A stretch of DNA of 64,000 nt, from positions 682,001 to 746,000 of the forward strand of contig JAUIRK010001051.1 in the NCBI GenBank assembly GCA_030549495.1. The letters run 5' to 3'. This document shows positions 58,561 to 64,000 of this stretch, piece by piece. Position numbers and translations under genes: made by a program. This DNA is from Nectonema munidae. Taxonomy: Eukaryota; Nematomorpha; Nectonematoida; Nectonematidae. The number at the start of each line of letters is the position of its first letter. Position 1 is the stretch's first letter. A model generated the notes under the pieces. The model worked only from the letters and a program-made list of their open reading frames with translations, had not been told where the DNA came from and did no database searches.

Positions 58561-59433
58561 ATATTTATTATTGATATAGTAACGAAAACGCCATTCATTG
58601 TATAGGTTAAATTAAAGAAACCTTTTGATACTTTTAAGGAGTCTTTATCAAATGAAAATGATTTCAGTGGTCTTATAACGCCTTCTTCATTTCTTTGCAA
58701 GAAGTGAAAGACTATAACTAAAAAAAGTCGATTTCACACAATTTTCGCCTTCTGCATGAAAACACCCCACGTTACCCTTGTGATAGGATGCACCTATAAA
58801 TTTGCGAAATTTTTTCTTTTTTTGTGTAAAGTTGAGGAAATAAAGATTATTCTTTTACATTCTTCTTCTCAAAAATGTAAATAAAGGAGAAAATATTTGG
58901 TAAAAAAATTGAGGAATGCGCCTAGAATCAAATTTATATAAAAGAAAGACATATTGAGAATGAGATAGGACATTCCTATCCCATGTGCTCGCGTTTAAGT
59001 AAGTAAGTATATTTACGTCAAAACTTTCATGTTATAGGGAGAGAAATATTGGGTGAAAAGGAAGGCATTAAAAAAAAATTAAAAAAAACCATAAAAAAGA
59101 AGAAAGAATATATGATAAATTTGCATGATATAATTGACATTTACACCACAATGGATCGAGGTCCATTTAAAAATGTGAAAATATAAAGTTTTGCAAGCAA
59201 AATTTTGAAAGTAAGTGTGGAGATTTCGAAGAAAATGTCTATAAAATTGTCAATACAGGTGTTTGTGAGTAAGCATCGATAGCATTTCAAGACTATACAT
59301 GTAATTACTGTATGTTATGTGAGGCAAAAATAATGTCTTATTTGAAGGGTTTTAACATCGTACTTGTTGCTAAAGAAATATTACTTTTGGTTGCGAAATA
59401 TATGTTCAGTAGTGCAATTATATAAGATAATTT

Positions 59434-59889
59434 ATGCGCAATGAAAGAAATTTGATCACACCATGTCAAATTATGATTAAGCCTTGGAGATTAAAGTTTG
59501 TGATTTGTAAGAAACCCCAATTTCATCCAATAATAATAATTGAATCGAATTTATTTGACAATTCATTCGTAGGAAAAAATCATCTTATAAGATTTCACAG
59601 AATTTTCTACCAAATTATTATTATTATTAGACTGAAACCATTTGCTAATCAAACTAACATTTTCCAGAACATTAGATTATCTCATATAATTTTCGGAAAA
59701 AATAACTGTAACGTGATCGGCCTACATGAACATATTAAGGAAGATCAGTTTTATATATGTATTGAAAAGAAGAGGACCAATGTTAGAATCTTGGAGCGCA
59801 CGAGAAAGATTCTTTCTTTCTTAGAAGGGCAATCTTATTTAAACAGTCTGATATCCAACACTCAAATAAGAGTCGATGAAATCAAGTGA
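59434..59889 (+). CDS. Unrecognised 151-codon ORF
   Basis: ATG at 59434 opens a 151-codon frame that ends in TGA at 59887-59889. The product is rich in Ile, Asn, Lys and Phe, begins MRNERNLITPCQIMIKPWRL and includes a poly-isoleucine run (QIIIIIRLKPF). It ends with a charged helix-like part (EHIKEDQFYICIEKKRTNVR, ILERTRKILSFLEGQ). There is no signal peptide or recognisable domain. In DNA this AT-rich a run this long without a stop is unexpected by chance, but the composition is not like the host exons. It may be a degenerate transposon ORF. Confidence 0.3.
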   Translation: MRNERNLITPCQIMIKPWRLKFVICKKPQFHPIIIIESNLFDNSFVGKNHLIRFHRIFYQIIIIIRLKPFANQTNIFQNIRLSHIIFGKNNCNVIGLHEHIKEDQFYICIEKKRTNVRILERTRKILSFLEGQSYLNSLISNTQIRVDEIK

Positions 59890-60632
59890 TCATGGAGAAA
59901 GACCATAAAGTTCAAGTTTGCTCATTAAAATACTATGCGAATATGAATCAAGTCAAAAAATAGAGAGAGAGAGAGAGAGAGAGAGGAGTACATCCCTTTT
60001 TGATTGTAAAGAATCAATGATCGAATTGACTCCAAAACAGCTATGAAACAATTCAGTTGAATAAACTTTTCTGAATCTAAACTGGTGGCAGGAAAAAAGG
60101 TATTTCCAACAAAAACACAAAGAAGATAAATATATAACGCAGGATCCAAAATAATGGGGGGGGGGGTCTTGGTTGTCGTTTTTTTTATGGTCTTATAACA
60201 AGATCCATTACATCACAGACCTTTATAACGCGGTTTCTTGGGTTGCGAAGTCCGCCATCTCGGGTAAAAAGGATCTACTGTGTAATCCTTAATTTGGGAA
60301 TAAATGATCTTTTCGAAAATTTTGGAGATTAAACTGACTATCGCTATGCGTCTCCATTTTTATACCCTTTCTTTCAATATATAAAAAGAAAAAGTTTCAT
60401 TTTGAAACTAGAGCTATCAGAAATATAATGTTTAAAGGGTTAAATACTCATTGCAAAATATTTCAGCAGTCTTTTTTTTGAAAATGTTGGAAAATTGATC
60501 ACAGAAAATAGAAGACATAATGTATGGAGTAGTTTTAGAGGAAACGCTCAAACATTTAACTTGCTCCAAATAACCTTTAAAGTAGCGTTCTTAAAATGTT
60601 GTCTTTTTAAGACATACTGTTGATTTTACTTC

Positions 60633-60809
60633 TTAACCCAAAGTACCATAGAAATCAGACGATATTTAAAAAACGCAGACGATATTTAAAAAAACGCAGA
60701 CGATATTTAAAAAAACGCAGACGATTTATATTCAAAGTCATTGAAAAAAGCTGACGAAGATGAAATTACTTATGTTCCCAAATGGAAACATTGGGGCTTA
60801 ATGGATTAA
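60633..60809. mobile_element. TTAA-family MITE with expanded internal repeat
   Basis: TTAA at 60633-60636 and 60806-60809 enclose ends CCCAAAGTACC and, read back, TCCATTAAGCCCC. Inside, a 21-22-bp unit (CAGACGATATTTAAAAAAACG) is repeated three times in tandem (about 60656-60722). The right half, with CATTTGGGAACATAAGTAAT in reverse, is nearly identical to the copy at 44747-44884. Confidence 0.7.
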
Positions 60810-61203
60810 TTGCAAAAAAAATTTCCATAAATTTCTTCATTTTCGTGCTCATCCATTTTTGATGAATTTAATTTCTCTTTCTTAAGAGTTCATCAGTTGC
60901 TTTCTTCCTTTTCCTTTTAGGTGACGATTTATTGAAAAAGTCATTTTCTTAATACATTTTTTAAACTCGACAAATTTGGAGGCCTTAAGAATTTGTTTTT
61001 ATCAAAATAAGATATAGTTAGAACTCTAAAAAGTAAATGATGCTTTAACGAAAGAATAATTGGGAAATGATCAGAAATTGTGGTGTTTATGACATAAGAT
61101 CAATAGCGGCATACGGTATGTTAAGCTTCGAAATTACGGTAAGATACTATAGTTTATTGGCAAAAAAAATACAACTCGAAATTACGTACGCAAAAATACG
61201 AAA

Positions 61204-61503
61204 CTACGAAAAATAACGAAGTTTATTACGATTTTGATCTTTGAATTTTTTTTTAAGCGAACCTGCGAGTATCAAGTTCAAGACCGTTTCTTGACTTATT
61301 CCAGTATTTATTTGTTCACCACCACAAACACATGTAATACAATCGATAAAGAATATTTTTGATCCAGTTTTACGCGACTCTTTCTTATTAATGTAAATTG
61401 ACATGACATGGTGCTCCACGTTAATAAAGCCTCCAGCTCTGCCCAATAGCGTTATTGTTTTGAAAAAAAACACATGAAATGTAACTTTTGCCAATTTCTC
61501 CAT
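61204..61503 (-). other. Unrecognised 99-codon minus ORF
   Basis: The frame begins at ATG 61503 and includes FINVEHHVMSIYINKKES, IFFIDCITCVCGGEQINTG and ISQETVLNLILAG. The last words faintly recall the N-terminal region of Merlin-type transposases (TGISQNTV), but the match is weak. The ORF may also be part of a LINE. No firm call. Confidence 0.2.
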
Positions 61504-62118
61504 AATTTATATGAAAAAATAGAGAAAGTGCAGAGAGTGTTCTTAAACATTTAAAAGAACCAGGAAATTTAACGTATGCTGAAAAACTAAAAAGCATCTA
61601 CTTACCTTCCTATTTATTACCACCTAACGATGAGAAATGAAATGATAACAATATCTCAAGGTCACACACGGCTTCTCAAAATAAATACCGGCAACGCTAT
61701 TTTACTCAAAGAGCTTTTAGCCTACTTGATGATGACGTTCTTCTTTCTCCAAGTGTTGATATCCTTGGGAAGAAGTTAGACGAATTACGGAAAAATGAAA
61801 ATTATGTACTTGATTGATAATAATATAATCAATGTTATGTTTTGTTATGTTATGAAACATTATTTTCACACTATTCATCAGCTATATTGGTTACTGACAT
61901 ATTCAATATTATTTAGTCAGTCTCGTTGATTTCGGTTAGACGTTGCTTACCCCGAAAGCAAAGCACACTTGCTACTAAAGAATAGATTGATGTTAGAACA
62001 TTTGATTATTATTATAAGAGAAGAGAAGCACTAAGCTATGATCAGTGAGATACTCTTCCTTTTCCTGCCTATTTTATCCGATTCCACTTATAAAACATAT
62101 TTTGCATAAATAGATGAA

Positions 62119-62255
62119 TTAACCCGTTAACGACCAGAATAATCAGACGATATCTAATGTAAAGCAGAAGATTTGTATTAAAGAGCTTTGATAAACGCAG
62201 ACGATTTTATTTTTGTAAAGTCGAGTATAGTCGACTCTGGGCGTTAACGGGTTAA
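62119..62255. mobile_element. TTAA-family MITE, best-preserved copy
   Basis: TTAA at 62119-62122 and 62252-62255 flank perfectly inverted ends CCCGTTAACG on both sides. The interior AGATATCGTCTG/CAGACGATATCT and TAAAGAGCTTTGATAAACGC matches the copy at 36678-36800 in reverse complement. The 137-bp length and the ends fit a piggyBac-type MITE. Confidence 0.75.
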
Positions 62256-62449
62256 TAAGCATTTATCTCGATAAATTTGCTATGTTCACATTGCTTGTCG
62301 TCTATTTTTAAGAAGTTGCTTCTTTCTTTTATTATTATCAAATATTTTTTCATCTCCTATACTTTTATTAGTAAGAAGTTATTTGCGTCACTACTACTCA
62401 CACGTGCATACACATACATACTAACACTAAGATTGCGAAGAATGGAGCG

Positions 62450-62535
62450 TATAGGGGCGTGAGGAGGGTTGGTTAGATACTGGATTCGATAACTCAAGAT
62501 CTTGGGTTCGATCCCGCATCAAGCCTCCTTTCCTC
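62450..62535 (+). repeat. tRNA-derived SINE-like fragment
   Basis: GGCGTGAGGAGGGTTGGTTA is followed by CTTGGGTTCGATCCCGCATC, a strong B-box. No full cloverleaf can be drawn. Confidence 0.4.
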
Positions 62536-63043
62536 ATCTTTGGAATTTATAAAGTAATATGTGGTATTCTCTATAATCCACTTTTTTATTCGCAAAGGTG
62601 GCAGAAATACACAGGTGTATATATATATCAGTGATATAAAATCTAATGAACCATATGGTAATTTCTTAAACTAATCATGAAGCATTTGGTTGAATGACTC
62701 AATTTCATCACGGTGATGGCAAGATAAACGATAAAAAATGATGAATGTTAATTAGAGAAATACCAAGATATACTTGAAGGCATGGTTTTATTGACGGAGC
62801 TAACACTGTTGTTGTTGAAAGAAAATGAGTAAATAAAAGACAACCATTATTCCAGATACATGTCTTGGTAAGGAAAATAAGTTATAAGGTGATAAAGAAA
62901 AAATGTCACAATCATGTTCAGTTATACACGTCACTTTTTAGATTTTTTTTTACATTTTTAAATGTGTTTTCAAAGAATGTTTTCCTTTAGTTCGAGTTTA
63001 AGTAAAAAAATTTGTTGCAAATCGAAAGGTTCACAAAATATAC

Positions 63044-64000
63044 AATAACTACAAAAACTCCAATCCTTGGCTCATCCCTACACTTGCTAGGTTAGAACAT
63101 CTCTTCAAAATGTATAAACTCTCGCAGACAGATTATAATCTTTCTGCTTAAAAATCCTTACCTAAAGCTCTACAAATCTATGATCAATCTCGCAAAGTCT
63201 TCCTTTTATCAAATCCAATTTTCTATAGTAATAATAAGAGAAGTACTTGGAGATATTTAGACAAAATTTTAAATCTGAAATCAAACAATCAATCTTTTCC
63301 CTTTCCTTGTAATGACTTTGCCAGTTGTTTTACTTTTGACTTCGATGTTTCCATCACCAATTGTAATAATTTTGACTATACTGACAAAAGTCTTACAAAA
63401 TCTTTTAGTTGTTCTTCTATCAGTTATCGTGGCTTGTCTACTGTCATATGATCTCTCAAAAAATCAATCTTTTGTATATGAAGAAATTGGCATAGGAATT
63501 TTAAAGCCTTCACTTCCTTATATTTCTGACATTCTTATCTGCATTTTTAATTTATCATTTTCTCCTGGAATATATTCAGATGCCTTTAAACTAACTAAAA
63601 TTATACCTATACACTCAAATCTGGAAAAAATTACAATAATATAGAATATTATTATCAACCAATCTAAATTATTTCTAACTTTGCAAAAGCTTTCCAAAAA
63701 ACCATACTGAATAAAATAAATTAGCTTACTTATCAGGAAATTCCACTGAAGGGGATATTCTTTAATTATGGCATCCTATCTCAACTTGTAAACAAAACTT
63801 AGCTGTAGGTTTTTTTGAACTATTCTAGAGCTTTTGGTAGCGTATATCTTTCCTTATTTCCATATAAATTGCACAAACTTGGTTGAAGAACAAATTTTCA
63901 TACATTGCTTGTATCAAACGTAAACAATAGACCTTTCTATGTTACTTTCAACGAATCCAGCTCTTCTACTTCTGGTCTCCCCCAAGGTCCCATTCTTGAT
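63044..64000 (+). mobile_element. LINE reverse transcriptase relic running off the right edge
   Basis: Blocks in changing plus-strand frames read NPWLIPTLARLEHLFKMYKL (near 63063), SIFYSNNKRSTWRYLDKIL-like (near 63220-63270), GIGILKPSLPYISDILICIF (63498-63557), FAKAFQKTILNKI (near 63680), a worn YSRAFGSVY (near 63825, the usual DLSKAFD site) and SSSTSGLPQGPILD (63957-64000, the usual GVPQGSILGP). This is the order of a CR1/Jockey-type reverse transcriptase. Stops and frameshifts are frequent, so it is a relic. Confidence 0.7.

Overview
The window is nuclear DNA from an animal with an AT-rich, repeat-filled genome. Four conserved metazoan genes are recognisable: the 3' end of VPS51 (plus strand, left edge), a PDPK1/PDK1-like kinase (minus, 5262-8808), PLK4/SAK (minus, 19366-28514) and a GCC1/GCC88-like golgin (plus, 36469-42745). 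All but the truncated VPS51 show GT-AG introns that join in frame. Their exons are richer in G and C than the surroundings, so they stand out. The species cannot be fixed from the sequence. Few introns, divergent proteins and this mix of transposons suggest a fast-evolving invertebrate.

Layout. 1-365: VPS51 terminal exon. About 0.8-3.5 kb: decayed hAT transposase between long inverted repeats. 5.3-8.8 kb: PDK1 (two coding exons). 13.6-15.9 kb: pogo/Tigger element with inverted ends. 16.6-18.1 kb: hAT relic of the GTF2IRD2 type. 19.4-28.5 kb: PLK4 (three coding exons), whose introns hold a piggyBac-like MITE, a LINE tail and a second pogo-like element with a 150-bp tandem array. 28.6-36.4 kb: AT-rich DNA, a LINE tail and a possible LTR fossil. 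36.5-42.7 kb: golgin (three coding exons), with three small DNA transposons in its introns. 43-64 kb: LINE relics, MITEs, a hAT relic, tRNA-derived SINE-like sequences and a few orphan ORFs or candidate exons.

How the genes relate. VPS51 (GARP/EARP tethering) and a GCC1-type golgin both serve endosome-to-Golgi traffic; PDK1 is the master AGC-kinase activator; PLK4 starts centriole duplication. These are ordinary unlinked housekeeping genes, and I see no functional cluster. The less ordinary content is the mobile DNA: a MITE family with arrays of an ATCGT-type motif at both ends and perfect 8-bp target duplications; a 552-bp element with a perfect 9-bp duplication; a TTAA family with CCC ends in five full copies and one partial; and a 42-bp-period element. 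Gene models rest on reading translations and splice sites by eye and on remembered family sequences. No database search was run.
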